DNA of 64,000 nt from Paenibacillus silvestris (lineage in GTDB: Bacteria; Bacillota; Bacilli; Paenibacillales; NBRC-103111): contig NZ_WTUZ01000020.1 in the NCBI RefSeq assembly GCF_009882985.1, positions 431,351-495,350 of the forward strand, given 5' to 3'. This document shows positions 19,201-27,124 of the stretch, piece by piece. The position numbers and the translations under genes were made by a program. Numbering within the stretch: position 1 is the stretch's first letter; each line of letters opens with the position of its first letter. Under the pieces are notes generated by a model. It searched no databases, was not told the origin of the DNA, and saw only the letters and a list, made by a program, of their open reading frames with translations.

Positions 19201-19468
19201 TTTCTTCTTTCAGTCCAAAAGTTGTTTCGCTGACTCCATCGAAGATACCAGCGCTGATCATTGCGTCAAACTTAACTCTCGTTGCTTCATCAAGATCTTT
19301 CAAATCTGTGAAATCTTTGGATGTCTTAACCGTAGTTGCTTGTGTACTGACAGTGTTAACCGTAGAATCTGGTGTTGCTGTTGTTTCCGCCATCGCTACT
19401 GATGCAAACATCGAGAAAACCATTGTCGCTGTTGTGATTACCTGAAGACTTTTTTTCATCTTTTTCAT
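16205..19468 (-). CDS. S-layer protein with three SLH domains
   Basis: A 1,087-residue exported protein. The signal peptide ends at about residue 27 (SVAMA/ETT). Three SLH domains follow at about 52-108, 115-170 and 185-230 (the second has YIEALKTAGVTDGYGEGTYN); these bind pyruvylated secondary cell-wall polymer. The rest is Thr/Ser/Val-rich beta-sandwich-like sequence without a recognised enzyme domain, as in S-layer subunits. GGGAGGAGAG precedes the start. A consensus promoter lies about 280 bases upstream, giving a long leader, and two further promoter-terminator cassettes lie beyond it. Strong expression is expected. Alternatives are a minor SLH-anchored surface protein. Confidence 0.9.
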   Translation of the reverse strand: MKKMKKSLQVITTATMVFSMFASVAMAETTATPDSTVNTVSTQATTVKTSKDFTDLKDLDEATRVKFDAMISAGIFDGVSETTFGLKEEMNRAQFSKVAALVMGLEVNKDLKTSSFTDVTADDAANGYALPYIEALKTAGVTDGYGEGTYNPAGKVTKEQLATFLVRVLGKDAEAKGKTGTDTTVSDWAQGYVALALELKLFPKADTGFGGQTNATRDLLLTGAYEAKAQYVAPGKLTVTGAKAAGVQKVEVSFNKPADTDKATFTLKKGTTEIKTTAKWSDDKKTATLTLTDEKLRTGEYSVAVNGLDASNVEKTTATFTAKDEVLQKIDFVTVGDTIAHSKSTVVKAKGVNQYGENASFNAGSYTVYPGGATVTKINKLDDGTLAITLDTSASTAGVGIVSLSIVNNDQHVTAAKNFKVGTDPILTKLELGEATYSNPNNAISGKGDSVKFDLNLFDQYGGNITYDSPYFKKEDVNIIWNEYIGTNTKNSNEIIKPEFEDNGSNIPRLKLSLTDNVDKSGDYTFTIMNQAAAATGKISIKSVAVATKVEIGDFNDVIAAGDQDVYIPIAAYDASGNALSADDLASDTNRERIRVTVSGVAGNIAGQGEIMESGAHRGSVHLKNITGVSKGSVSLTLVIASPNATSTATKTWTVADVRVPDRIKEVVKPAKEMIGYNNPTSGDATVASSSNFQYQVLDQYGRIMDYNLDTNGTNGNGSVGTSVTYDVYVQLQNVPDASNNNDTSFNAFKVTRIDDVSKVLVDGKTKKSFTGSDETDENALKEFNKGLKITAFAGNEGKKANLRVGIRKIDKADPTKTQEITYVEQQIAVAPAANSSTGEDWNYTLSAPTKLFNTLDSDILDGAGFDLAPAGAISKFAMSNRINFKVTNAAGDVVSVPNNFITNVTSSNPTVVKVDKRVAGGSYGRWYMLGNKAGTATITATYIDNKGKTKFATQTVTVTSDAPTVADMTASKKVTVTGGGTYAATTDYVPFGGTAVGGVAGNMGLTSVVVTDSYGVSYDSSDVNKMNFIYGLNFTVQHVRPTAGAETDVTMDSANNVIVGTAFKGTFDVIIIAPSGKTTTTEVTVK

Positions 19469-19752
19469 TTGATACTCTCTCCTCCCTAATTCGAATAAAT
19501 CGAATTAGATGTTATTTTTTATAAGTGTGAATCCTTACTGCTAACATCAAAACTTTCTAACTCCATCACCTTATCACCCGATAACTTAGCAACAAGAACC
19601 AATGCCAAACTGACTTAATAGACTTCGGTTTTGAATCTATGCTAGAGAAATCCTCTCCCTTCAAAATAATAAATGTGATGCAACCGGGTTAGGTTTAATC
19701 AGTTAAGATAGTTTAGATTAAAACTATATATTTAAATATAATTACTTAATTG

Positions 19753-19781
19753 ATTATATTTATAATTGTATTTAAAGTCAA
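19753..19781 (-). promoter_or_regulatory. Proximal sigma-A promoter of the S-layer gene (P1)
   Basis: On the minus strand TTGACT (19776-19781), a 17-base spacer and TATAAT (19753-19758) give a near-perfect promoter. The expected start near 19746 leaves a leader of about 280 bases before the S-layer ATG, in an AT-rich context. Confidence 0.75.
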
Positions 19782-19877
19782 TACTATATGGGCGTTGGCA
19801 TTAGTTCCCTGATGGTCTGTGCTAGATTCCAGCGGTTATGGGAATCCTCCTAGAAGTGAATCTATCAATCATATAAA

Positions 19878-19943
19878 CAAAATAAAAAGTGGGACTCGGC
19901 ATCCCCTCCGAATCCCACTGCATTTATGAAGAATACAATTTCC
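19878..19943 (-). ncRNA. Possible short RNA from promoter P2 to hairpin T1
   Basis: The distance from the -10 of P2 (19950-19955) to the T-run after hairpin 19888-19919 predicts a transcript of about 65 bases with no convincing ORF. It resembles the unit at 20088-20158. It could be a stable small RNA or an attenuated leader of the S-layer transcript. No expression evidence is available. Confidence 0.35.
19879..19919 (-). terminator. Terminator hairpin T1 upstream of the S-layer gene
   Basis: AGTGGGATTCGG pairs with CCGAGTCCCACT (minus strand) with one mismatch or G-U pair, followed by TTTTTATTTTG. Its stem is almost the same sequence as hairpin T2 at 20098-20125. Confidence 0.8.
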
Positions 19944-19949
19944 TCTTAT

Positions 19950-19978
19950 AATATACAAAATAATATAGTTTAAGTCAA
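19950..19978 (-). promoter_or_regulatory. Sigma-A promoter P2 upstream of the S-layer gene
   Basis: The minus strand has TTGACT (19973-19978), a 17-base spacer and TATATT (19950-19955). The block around it, including TAAACTATAT directly after the -35, is nearly repeated at P3, which marks a duplication. Confidence 0.65.
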
Positions 19979-20087
19979 TATAGTTTTTTTCTTAATTATA
20001 TTTCATGCCTATGGACCTACTCCATCGCTACCGGTATCAATATGTATATACAAAACTGGCCTATGTGCTGAAAGTAAGTATTTGAGC

Positions 20088-20158
20088 ATAAAAAAAGTGG
20101 GATTCGGCTTCCACTCCGAATCCCATAAGGAAAAAAAGGTTATGAAAAAAAGTTTACA
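20088..20158 (-). ncRNA. Possible short RNA from promoter P3 to hairpin T2
   Basis: Promoter P3 and the hairpin at 20098-20125 with its T-run predict an RNA of about 70 bases. Its 5' half is rich in U-runs and it has no convincing ORF. It is a paralogue of the unit at 19878-19943. The hairpin also serves as terminator of the ABC exporter operon. Confidence 0.35.
20089..20126 (-). terminator. Terminator hairpin T2 after the ABC exporter operon
   Basis: TGGGATTCGG and CCGAATCCCA form a perfect 10-base-pair stem around AGTGGAAG (minus strand), followed by CTTTTTTTATG. It lies about 90 bases past the stop codon of the ABC-2 permease and downstream of promoter P3. Confidence 0.85.
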
Positions 20159-20164
20159 TAAAAT

Positions 20165-20193
20165 AATATATTACTAAATATAGTTTATGTCAA
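20165..20193 (-). promoter_or_regulatory. Sigma-A promoter P3 upstream of the S-layer gene
   Basis: The minus strand has TTGACA (20188-20193), a 17-base spacer and TATATT (20165-20170). It starts 23 bases after the stop of the ABC-2 permease and is followed at once by hairpin T2. Confidence 0.65.
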
Positions 20194-20215
20194 TATAATT
20201 TTAAACTTAACTACT

Positions 20216-21499
20216 TTATATCTTATAAGCCCGCATCGCTTTACGAAGTTCTCTCCAGGTAGGCCTTTTACCATACATGAGCACGCCCGTGCGATAGATT
20301 TTGGCCGCCACCCAAGCCATTGCGCCAATTGAGACCAATTGGATGACGATTGACAGCCATATTTCCCACAACGCTGGTGAACTCATCCCAATCCGCAGGA
20401 ACATGATTAACGGTGAAAAGAATGGCACGAATGACATCGTGACAACGAATCCTGTATTCGGATTGTTTAATCCGAATATTGCGATCATAAACGCGGCTAC
20501 GACCAGCATCGTCACGGGCATAATCGCCTGCCCCACATCTTCTGTTCGACTTACCAGCGAACCAACTGCCGCGAAAACGGTCGCATAAATGAAGAAGCCT
20601 AATAGATAGAAGATCAAGAAATAAACAATGAGTGAAACCTGCAGATCTGCCCAATTCAGATTGAGCTGTGAGACGAGCTGGCTGCTGCTGGATAAGCTTA
20701 AGTTTACAACACCTACAGCGATGGACAGGGCTATCTGTGTTAAAGCCAACAAGCAGATACCTACAATTTTACCAAACATCTGCTTAAGTGGTGACACACT
20801 TGTGATGAGCAGTTCCATTACTCGCGAACTCTTCTCTGCGGTTATTTCCATGGCTACCATGTTGCCGAAACCAATGACGCCCATGTACAACATGAACAGC
20901 ATGACATACACGAGGGCATAGGACATGACCATTTGCGACTCTGTTTTGCCTGCTCCTTCATTGTTCAATAGAAGCTGCACCGTTTCCAAGGAGACGGGGG
21001 CTTGCATGTTGGCTTTTTGCTCAGGGGCAATTCCTGCTCCTTGCAGGACCACGTCCGTTTTGACCAGTTGTAGGGCTGTCTGTAGCTTGTTTTTGAGCGA
21101 AAATTCCATCGTTCCTTCGGATTTATAAACCGTTTTTGGGAACCCGGATACGGCTGTATCTGTAAACTCAAGATAACCTTTTATCGTTTTGTCTGCTATT
21201 TGCTTCTTCCCGAGTGCCTCATTCGCGGCAGCACTTCCTGCGTCTAGTAGGGGTACAATGACGATTTCCGGATTCTGCTGAGTATTATAAAAAGCGGCCA
21301 GCTTCCCTGCAACCTCCCCTTGTTTCCCTGCGAAAATGCCGATTTTCGTCGCTTCATGCGAAGATAGTTTCTCCATTATCGTAGGCAAGTGAATGAGCAC
21401 CGATAACAGTACAATGAGAATAAGACTCATCACGCGAAATGATTTGGAGCGGAAACGGGTTAAATAGGTGAATTTGATAACAGTCCATGTCCTATTCAT
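20216..21499 (-). CDS. ABC-2 type exporter permease (NatB/YhaP-like)
   Basis: A 427-residue permease with one helix near the N-terminus, a large extracytoplasmic domain, and five or six helices in the C-terminal half (an ABC-2 membrane block starting around MVMSYALVYVMLFMLYMG). I chose ATG at 21499: GGTGGG lies about 10 bases upstream, and this start overlaps the ATPase stop by 8 bases; a start 33 bases upstream would overlap more and lacks such a site. With the ATPase it forms an exporter of the NatAB type. The substrate (sodium, antibiotic or lipid) cannot be told from sequence. Confidence 0.88.
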   Translation of the reverse strand: MNRTWTVIKFTYLTRFRSKSFRVMSLILIVLLSVLIHLPTIMEKLSSHEATKIGIFAGKQGEVAGKLAAFYNTQQNPEIVIVPLLDAGSAAANEALGKKQIADKTIKGYLEFTDTAVSGFPKTVYKSEGTMEFSLKNKLQTALQLVKTDVVLQGAGIAPEQKANMQAPVSLETVQLLLNNEGAGKTESQMVMSYALVYVMLFMLYMGVIGFGNMVAMEITAEKSSRVMELLITSVSPLKQMFGKIVGICLLALTQIALSIAVGVVNLSLSSSSQLVSQLNLNWADLQVSLIVYFLIFYLLGFFIYATVFAAVGSLVSRTEDVGQAIMPVTMLVVAAFMIAIFGLNNPNTGFVVTMSFVPFFSPLIMFLRIGMSSPALWEIWLSIVIQLVSIGAMAWVAAKIYRTGVLMYGKRPTWRELRKAMRAYKI

Positions 21500-22397
21500 G
21501 CGCTTTTCCCACCTTTTGAATAAAGATTTCATTCAGCGTAGGCTCCATGATTTGAAACCTATGTATAGCAGACTGTCCTATCGCATGGTGCAAAATCTGC
21601 TGCGCATCAGCAGTGGAATCTATCCGAATGTGATAGCCGGTTTGCTGTCTCTCCACAGACGTAACACCTTGGAGTTGTTCCAAGCCCATAATTGGCTGCT
21701 CGGTTTGCAGCGTGATTCTCTCCTTCGGAAAGGTAGATTTAATCTCCTTCAGGCTTCCTTGCAGAATCGTATTTGAACGATGCAGAATGCAGATATGTTC
21801 GCACAGCTCCTCCACATGATCCATGCGGTGACTCGAAAAGAGTATTGTCTTCCCCTCGTCACGGAGGCTCTTCACAGTCTTTTTCAACAGTTCCACATTC
21901 ACGGGGTCAAGTCCGCTAAAGGCCTCATCCAGAATCAAAAGATCAGGATTATGAATCACGGCAGCAATAAATTGGATCTTCTGCTGATTCCCTTTGGACA
22001 GCTCCTCGACCTTCTTATTGTAGTACTCAGGGACGTCGAACCGTTCAAGCCAAGCTTTCAGTTCCGTCTCTGCCTGCTTACGAGATAAGCCGCGCAGCTC
22101 TGCTAAGTATATAATTTGTTCGCTTACTTTGATTTTAGGATATAAGCCGCGCTCTTCGGGCAAGTAGCCCATAAGCCTCTTCAACTCTTCCCGATAGCCC
22201 TGCCCCTTCCACAAAATTTGTCCTTGATCGGGATATATAAGTCCTAGAACCATTCGCATCGTTGTCGTTTTTCCAGCACCATTAGCACCTAGCAGTCCAT
22301 AAATTTCTCCCTCCTGCACACGCAGAGTGATAGCGTTCACAGCTGTTTTCTCACCGTACTGCTTGGAAACGTTGTCTACTGTAAGCGGGTATGTCAT
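21492..22397 (-). CDS. ABC transporter ATP-binding protein (NatA/YhaQ-like)
   Basis: A 301-residue ATPase with Walker A GANGAGKTT, signature ELSKGNQQK, Walker B LLILDEAF and switch His in FSSHRMDHVEEL. The C-terminal domain is of the kind found in ABC-2 exporters (DUF4162-like). It is the first gene of a two-gene operon with the permease at 20216-21499, and would power export of an unknown substrate. Confidence 0.92.
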   Translation of the reverse strand: MTYPLTVDNVSKQYGEKTAVNAITLRVQEGEIYGLLGANGAGKTTTMRMVLGLIYPDQGQILWKGQGYREELKRLMGYLPEERGLYPKIKVSEQIIYLAELRGLSRKQAETELKAWLERFDVPEYYNKKVEELSKGNQQKIQFIAAVIHNPDLLILDEAFSGLDPVNVELLKKTVKSLRDEGKTILFSSHRMDHVEELCEHICILHRSNTILQGSLKEIKSTFPKERITLQTEQPIMGLEQLQGVTSVERQQTGYHIRIDSTADAQQILHHAIGQSAIHRFQIMEPTLNEIFIQKVGKAHE

Positions 22398-22481
22398 GGA
22401 TTGAACCTGCCTTTCTGATTGAGCTAAGAGATTAATGTTCTATTATTATAGTTTACATGAAATTGGTAAATAGAAGAAATT

Positions 22482-22778
22482 TTGCGAGTGGTTGGTGCCA
22501 CTGGTATGTTGATAAGTTCGTTGATATCCAAAGAACTTTTAAAGTCGCTCACGCAGAAGGAAACCGTTGATACCGAAAAGTATGCGCAAATGACGATCGC
22601 ATTGGCCTTCGAGAGCCGAGAAAAGGTGGATGAAATCGTGAATACTGCGGTCTCCTTAGGCGGGAAATCGTACGAAGAACCTGAGGATTATGGATTCATG
22701 TATCATTGGGCCTTCGAGGACTTGGACGGCCATATGTGGGCAATCAACTACATGAACACGGATGCAGCTCACGGTTAA
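22482..22778 (+). pseudogene. 5'-truncated VOC (glyoxalase-like) family gene
   Basis: The reading frame encodes the C-terminal two thirds of a PhnB/glyoxalase-like VOC protein, with YGFMYHWAFEDLDGHMWAINY near its end. Members usually have 130-150 residues and start with a segment of about 45 residues that is absent here. There is no ribosome binding site, and the only start would be TTG. It lies between the divergent ABC operon and the convergent DUF420 gene. It looks like a decayed remnant; a functional short form seems unlikely because the fold needs both halves. Confidence 0.65.
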
Positions 22779-22794
22779 GGATAAAATTCCGTAC

Positions 22795-22846
22795 AAAAAA
22801 AGAAGCTAACTCAACTGCTCAACACAGCGAATTAGCTTCTTCTCTT
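22795..22846. terminator. Bidirectional terminator between the VOC remnant and DUF420 gene
   Basis: AAGAAGCTAA (22800-22809) pairs with TTAGCTTCTT (22832-22841), flanked by an A-run on the left and TCTCTTT on the right. It ends the DUF420 transcript on the minus strand. Confidence 0.75.
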
Positions 22847-22869
22847 TATTCCTCTTCGGAATCTATTTC

Positions 22870-23325
22870 CTACAATCCAAAAATCGCATCAATAACCGGC
22901 TTCGTCGTCCCACCCGGATACATCAAGTAGAGCAAAACATAAACCAAAACACCCGTCGGTGCTGTTAAAAGCCACACAATTGCAGCCACGCGGCCAATTT
23001 TCTTATGCTTAAGAAATTTGTTTTTGTAGGCAAACCAAAGTGTTATTAATCCAAGAACACCGCCCACCGTAGCTAAGGCAATGTGGAAGAACAAGAACAA
23101 ATGATACGGCAGTTTCAAGCTCTCTGGTCCACCGAATGAGGTGTTACCCTCAAACAACGTACGAGACATATATATAATAAAGAACGCTAGTGCGAAAATA
23201 GCTCCAAGAACCATCAGCTTCTGATGGGTTTCCCGGTTCCCTTTCACAATATGATACCACCCGAAACCGACAAAAATGGCACTGATCACGATAAACATCG
23301 TAGAAATCGTTGGTAAAATGTGCAT
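22870..23325 (-). CDS. DUF420 membrane protein (YozB-like), oxidase-associated
   Basis: A 151-residue protein with four predicted membrane helices and conserved His residues (GWYHIVKG, HLFLFFHIALA, KKIGRVAAIVWL), typical of DUF420. In Bacillus relatives this family accompanies cytochrome c oxidase genes; the biochemical role is not well established, but one in oxidase assembly is probable. It follows ctaG by 18 bases and is likely in the same transcript. Its last codons are followed by the terminator at 22795-22846. Confidence 0.85.
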   Translation of the reverse strand: MHILPTISTMFIVISAIFVGFGWYHIVKGNRETHQKLMVLGAIFALAFFIIYMSRTLFEGNTSFGGPESLKLPYHLFLFFHIALATVGGVLGLITLWFAYKNKFLKHKKIGRVAAIVWLLTAPTGVLVYVLLYLMYPGGTTKPVIDAIFGL

Positions 23326-23343
23326 CTCCCTAAATCCTTTCCC

Positions 23344-24201
23344 CTAAGCGCGATTCCAATTACCGCTCTGATTATTCAGACCCTCTTGTGCCTCAATAAG
23401 ATCCATATCGTCATCTTCTTTACGCTCTCTGCGATACCAACGGAAGAAAATATACGCAAGTGTTGCTCCATAGACAACTTCCTGGACCATCTTCATTAGA
23501 ACGCCACCCAATTGCTGATCATCAAGAGGTGATAAATGGGCGAAGGGTACGGATACATTCGCGTACATGTCATAAATAATCGTATCCGCGAAAATAATGA
23601 GCGCACAGGCTGGTGTCAGCAAAATGCCATTACCAAAGATGTAAGCCATCTTCTTCAAATCATTCAAGCGATTCATCTCAGGCAGTGGACAAAAAACAGG
23701 GAACCACATCATAAAAGCCGTAAATAACAGCACCGTATGGTAACCGAAAAGCGATAGATCATTGATCATCAAGTAATCCATAACCAAAGGCATATGATAT
23801 ATGGAGAAGAGCATGTTAAATAGGAATAGTGCAATCAACGGTCGTGTGAAAAATGAGAATATACCGCGAATAACCTTAATTTTCATTATCGAACGCATCA
23901 TCCACGCTGGTGTGCCCAGCCAAATACAGATAGGTACGATGAGATATAGAATAGTTTGCTGCAGCATATGCATGCTGAACAAATAGTGGTGTCCGATATA
24001 ATTAATCGGACTCCCTTGACCAATGTAGAAAAGAGCAAGCCCAACATAGAAAGAGATCATCTGTGAAGCCGAAACTGGCTCAATATTTGCTGAATTCCCT
24101 TTCCCCTTAGCGACAAAGTGACGATATGTATATCCGACAACGACGACCACCAACAGTAATACAGGATTCCACAACTCAAAAAACCCACCAATTTGGCTCA
24201 T
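23344..24201 (-). CDS. ctaG: Cytochrome c oxidase assembly factor CtaG
   Basis: A 285-residue membrane protein with about seven helices and the His-rich motifs of the caa3_CtaG family (HHYLFSMHMLQQ, YHMPLVMDYLM). In Bacillus subtilis CtaG is needed for an active caa3 oxidase, probably for metal centre assembly. It lies downstream of ctaF but after a terminator hairpin at 24250-24288, so it is expressed by readthrough or from its own promoter. Confidence 0.92.
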   Translation of the reverse strand: MSQIGGFFELWNPVLLLVVVVVGYTYRHFVAKGKGNSANIEPVSASQMISFYVGLALFYIGQGSPINYIGHHYLFSMHMLQQTILYLIVPICIWLGTPAWMMRSIMKIKVIRGIFSFFTRPLIALFLFNMLFSIYHMPLVMDYLMINDLSLFGYHTVLLFTAFMMWFPVFCPLPEMNRLNDLKKMAYIFGNGILLTPACALIIFADTIIYDMYANVSVPFAHLSPLDDQQLGGVLMKMVQEVVYGATLAYIFFRWYRRERKEDDDMDLIEAQEGLNNQSGNWNRA

Positions 24202-24249
24202 ACCTGATCTCTTTCTCCTTTCAACTTCATGCTAGACCTTCATGCTAAA

Positions 24250-24288
24250 AAAAGAGGAGGCACTTTGCCTAGACAAAGTTGCCTCTTC
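24250..24288 (-). terminator. Terminator after ctaF
   Basis: GAAGAGGCAACTTTG pairs with CAAAGTGCCTCCTC (minus strand) and is followed by TTTTTTTAGC, just 8 bases past the ctaF stop. It separates ctaCDEF from ctaG and the DUF420 gene. Confidence 0.85.
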
Positions 24289-24295
24289 CAGTGGT

Positions 24296-24613
24296 TTACC
24301 ACCACATCCAATATACAGCTGTAATAACACCAGTAAGAGCTACGAAAGCTCCTCCCCCAAGAAAAATTAGCGGGAACAGGTGCCCTCTTTCTTTGGCATG
24401 CATCCAGAAGAACAACTGGATAATAGCTTGCACAAGGGCCAAAGAGACGATGAAGATCAAGATAAACGAACGATCGAGGTCTCCGTAGAGAACAACTGCA
24501 AATGCAAGCATTGTCAGCAAGATCGAGATAATGTAAGACAAGTAGTGGTTCAATGGAGATTCATGCTTTACTCGTTTGCTAGGTGCGTGTGTATCGTGAG
24601 AATTGCTGCTCAT
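24296..24613 (-). CDS. ctaF: Cytochrome c oxidase subunit IV (CtaF)
   Basis: A 105-residue protein with three membrane helices, normal for bacterial caa3 subunit IV (COX4_pro). It is the last gene of the ctaCDEF cluster, one base after ctaE. It stabilises the oxidase complex in the cytoplasmic membrane. Confidence 0.9.
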   Translation of the reverse strand: MSSNSHDTHAPSKRVKHESPLNHYLSYIISILLTMLAFAVVLYGDLDRSFILIFIVSLALVQAIIQLFFWMHAKERGHLFPLIFLGGGAFVALTGVITAVYWMWW

Positions 24614-24614
24614 C

Positions 24615-25229
24615 TTAATGACCCACCTTCCCCATCAGATAAACGACTGTGAAGATAAATACCCAGACTAAGTCAATAAAGTGCCAGTACAACGCTGCTA
24701 CGTAGAACTTAGGTGCTGTAACAACGGTAAGACCTTTCTTAAGTCCTTGTAGAATCAACAGTGTAATCCAGCAAATACCGAAGGCAACGTGCGCTCCGTG
24801 GAACCCAACCAGCGTATAGAACGATGTTGAGAAGGCACTTGTTGTAAATTTATGACCCTCGTGAACATATTCAACGAACTCATAAATCTCAAGACCCAAG
24901 AACGAAAGACCAAACAATACCGTGATAAGAAGCCAGAATAACAATTGGCCCAGCTTCTGTTTGTGCATCGCGATGATCGCGAACACGCTTGTTAAGCTAC
25001 TTGTTAAGAGGATGAAAGTTGACCAACCCACTGTTTTGAGTTTGAAAATTTCATCAGCTGTCGGACCGTCTGGAACAGAGTTCCGAAGTGCAATGTAAGT
25101 TGCGAATAAACAACCAAACAATACAACTTCGGCGCCAAGGAATAACCAGAAACCAAGAACCTTATTTTTCCCTTCGAGGGTAGCCGTTTCCGGATTAGCA
25201 GGCAGTACGCCCGTATGATGAGTACTCAT
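24615..25229 (-). CDS. ctaE: Cytochrome c oxidase subunit III (CtaE)
   Basis: A 204-residue subunit with five membrane helices and the typical GFHGAHVAFGICW and ALYWHFIDLVWVFIF motifs. It overlaps the end of ctaD by 4 bases, which implies translational coupling. The length matches the short bacterial five-helix form of subunit III. Confidence 0.95.
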   Translation of the reverse strand: MSTHHTGVLPANPETATLEGKNKVLGFWLFLGAEVVLFGCLFATYIALRNSVPDGPTADEIFKLKTVGWSTFILLTSSLTSVFAIIAMHKQKLGQLLFWLLITVLFGLSFLGLEIYEFVEYVHEGHKFTTSAFSTSFYTLVGFHGAHVAFGICWITLLILQGLKKGLTVVTAPKFYVAALYWHFIDLVWVFIFTVVYLMGKVGH

Positions 25230-27097
25230 GCCTTTACCCCCTTGTCATCTTCAAGTTCTTCCGGTTCAATATGCCAACCATGATCGTCGTATACGGAGCG
25301 TAAGAACATAGCAATAAATGTAACAATGATCCCAGCGCCTGCAACATAGTAGTTTTTGTACATAAAACCAAAACCAGCAATGAACAAGCCAACGGACATC
25401 ATTAACGGCAAGATGGATGCTGACGGCATATGAATCGAACCAACCGGTTCTGCCGGAGTCATTTGCTTATTACCTGCCATTTTCTCTTTCCAAAGTGCAT
25501 CATAGCCGCGAACAAGCGGAGTTTGTTTAAAGTTATATTCAGGTGCAGGTGAAGGAATCGACCACTCCAATGTACGACCATCCCAAGGATCGGATAGCGC
25601 CGTAACTGGTTTCCTTGCTGTTGCAATGATGTTGATTAGGAACACGAGCGTACCGATACCCATGAAGAAGGCACCTACTGTAGAAACCAAGTTACCTACT
25701 TCAAGATCATACCCTGGCTGGTACGTAAATACACGACGCGGCATCCCCATTAGACCCAAGAAATGCTGCGGGAAGAATGTTAAATGGAAACCGATGAAGA
25801 ACAACCAGAAATGTAATTTCCCGAGTCCTTCGCTGAGCGTGCGACCAAACATTTTTGGCCACCAGTAGTAAAGACCTGCGAACAAGCCAAGAATTAGACC
25901 ACCAACGATAACATAGTGAAAGTGAGCAACTACGAAATACGTATCGTGGTACTGGAAGTCTGCTGCTGGAATCGCAAGCATAACCCCTGTTGTTCCACCC
26001 ATAACGAATGTCGGGATGAAAGCTGTTGCAAAAATATTAGCTGTTGTGAAACGAATTTGCCCGCCCCAAAGGGTGAACAACCAGTTAAAGATTTTGACAC
26101 CAGTAGGAACGGCAATCGCCATTGTTGCAATCGAGAAGATCGAGTTAGCAACTGGACCCAAGCCTGTTGTAAACATATGGTGAACCCAAACCATGAAGCC
26201 CAAGAAACCGATTAATACAGTTGCGAAGACCATGGAGCTGTATCCGAAAAGACGCTTTTTGGAGAACGTCGATACGATCTCAGAAATAATACCAAACGCT
26301 GGAAGAATCAGGATGTAAACTTCGGGGTGCCCGAAAATCCAGAATAGATGCTCCCATAATACGTTGTTACCGCCCCTGGCAGCATCGAAGAATGCTCCGC
26401 CAAAGACACGGTCGAACATAAGTTCAACTAGTGCTACTGTAATTGCAGGGAAAGCAAGTACGATCAAAGCAGAAGTGATGAAAGCTGACCATGTGAACAT
26501 TGGCATACGCATATATGTAAGACCAGGTGCACGCATGTTAATAATTGTTACGAGGAAGTTAATCCCCCCGATAAGTGTACCAATACCGGCAATTTGCAAA
26601 CCTAGTACATAGAAATCTGTACCTTGAATGTTACCCTCGAGCGTCTGCCCCCAACCGCTGTCGGTAATCGAGGACAATGGCGCATATCCCGTCCAACCAG
26701 CATCCGGTGCACCACCCAAGAACCAACTTGTGTTCATCAAGACGCCGCCCGCGAAGAACAGCCAGAAACCTAGTGAGTTCACGAATGGGAACGCAACGTC
26801 CCTTGCACCAATCTGTAGAGGAACGATGGCATTCATGAATGCGAAGATGATCGGCATCGCCGCAAAGAAAATCATCGTTGTTCCGTGCATCGTTGTTAAT
26901 TGGTTAAATGAATCACCGACAAAAATATGTTGATCCGGATAAGCGAGCTGAATCCGAATCAGAATGGCTTCAAGTCCTCCTACGAGGAAGAAAAGGCCGC
27001 CCGCAAGTAAGTACAGGATACCGATCTTCTTATGATCGACTGTTGTAAGCCAATCCATGAGACCGGTATGTTTTTTTACTGGGTGAGAGTGAGCCAA
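25226..27097 (-). CDS. ctaD: Cytochrome c oxidase subunit I (CtaD)
   Basis: The 623-residue catalytic subunit holds heme a, heme a3 and CuB. It shows WIFGHPEVYILILPAFG (CuB His and cross-linked Tyr), VWVHHMFT (two CuB His) and YFVVAHFHYVIVGG (heme His ligands), with a low-spin heme His in LTTMHGTTM. Fourteen or so helices and a C-terminal extension fit Bacillus-type enzymes. It follows ctaC by 27 bases. Confidence 0.97.
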   Translation of the reverse strand: MAHSHPVKKHTGLMDWLTTVDHKKIGILYLLAGGLFFLVGGLEAILIRIQLAYPDQHIFVGDSFNQLTTMHGTTMIFFAAMPIIFAFMNAIVPLQIGARDVAFPFVNSLGFWLFFAGGVLMNTSWFLGGAPDAGWTGYAPLSSITDSGWGQTLEGNIQGTDFYVLGLQIAGIGTLIGGINFLVTIINMRAPGLTYMRMPMFTWSAFITSALIVLAFPAITVALVELMFDRVFGGAFFDAARGGNNVLWEHLFWIFGHPEVYILILPAFGIISEIVSTFSKKRLFGYSSMVFATVLIGFLGFMVWVHHMFTTGLGPVANSIFSIATMAIAVPTGVKIFNWLFTLWGGQIRFTTANIFATAFIPTFVMGGTTGVMLAIPAADFQYHDTYFVVAHFHYVIVGGLILGLFAGLYYWWPKMFGRTLSEGLGKLHFWLFFIGFHLTFFPQHFLGLMGMPRRVFTYQPGYDLEVGNLVSTVGAFFMGIGTLVFLINIIATARKPVTALSDPWDGRTLEWSIPSPAPEYNFKQTPLVRGYDALWKEKMAGNKQMTPAEPVGSIHMPSASILPLMMSVGLFIAGFGFMYKNYYVAGAGIIVTFIAMFLRSVYDDHGWHIEPEELEDDKGVKA

Positions 27098-27124
27098 CGT
27101 ATTAACCTCCTTTACCTGAGAAGT

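Noticed and set aside
19881..20126. A MITE or insertion sequence formed by the two similar hairpins
   Set aside because: No terminal repeats or target duplications are visible, and the sequence is explained better as promoter-terminator duplicates.
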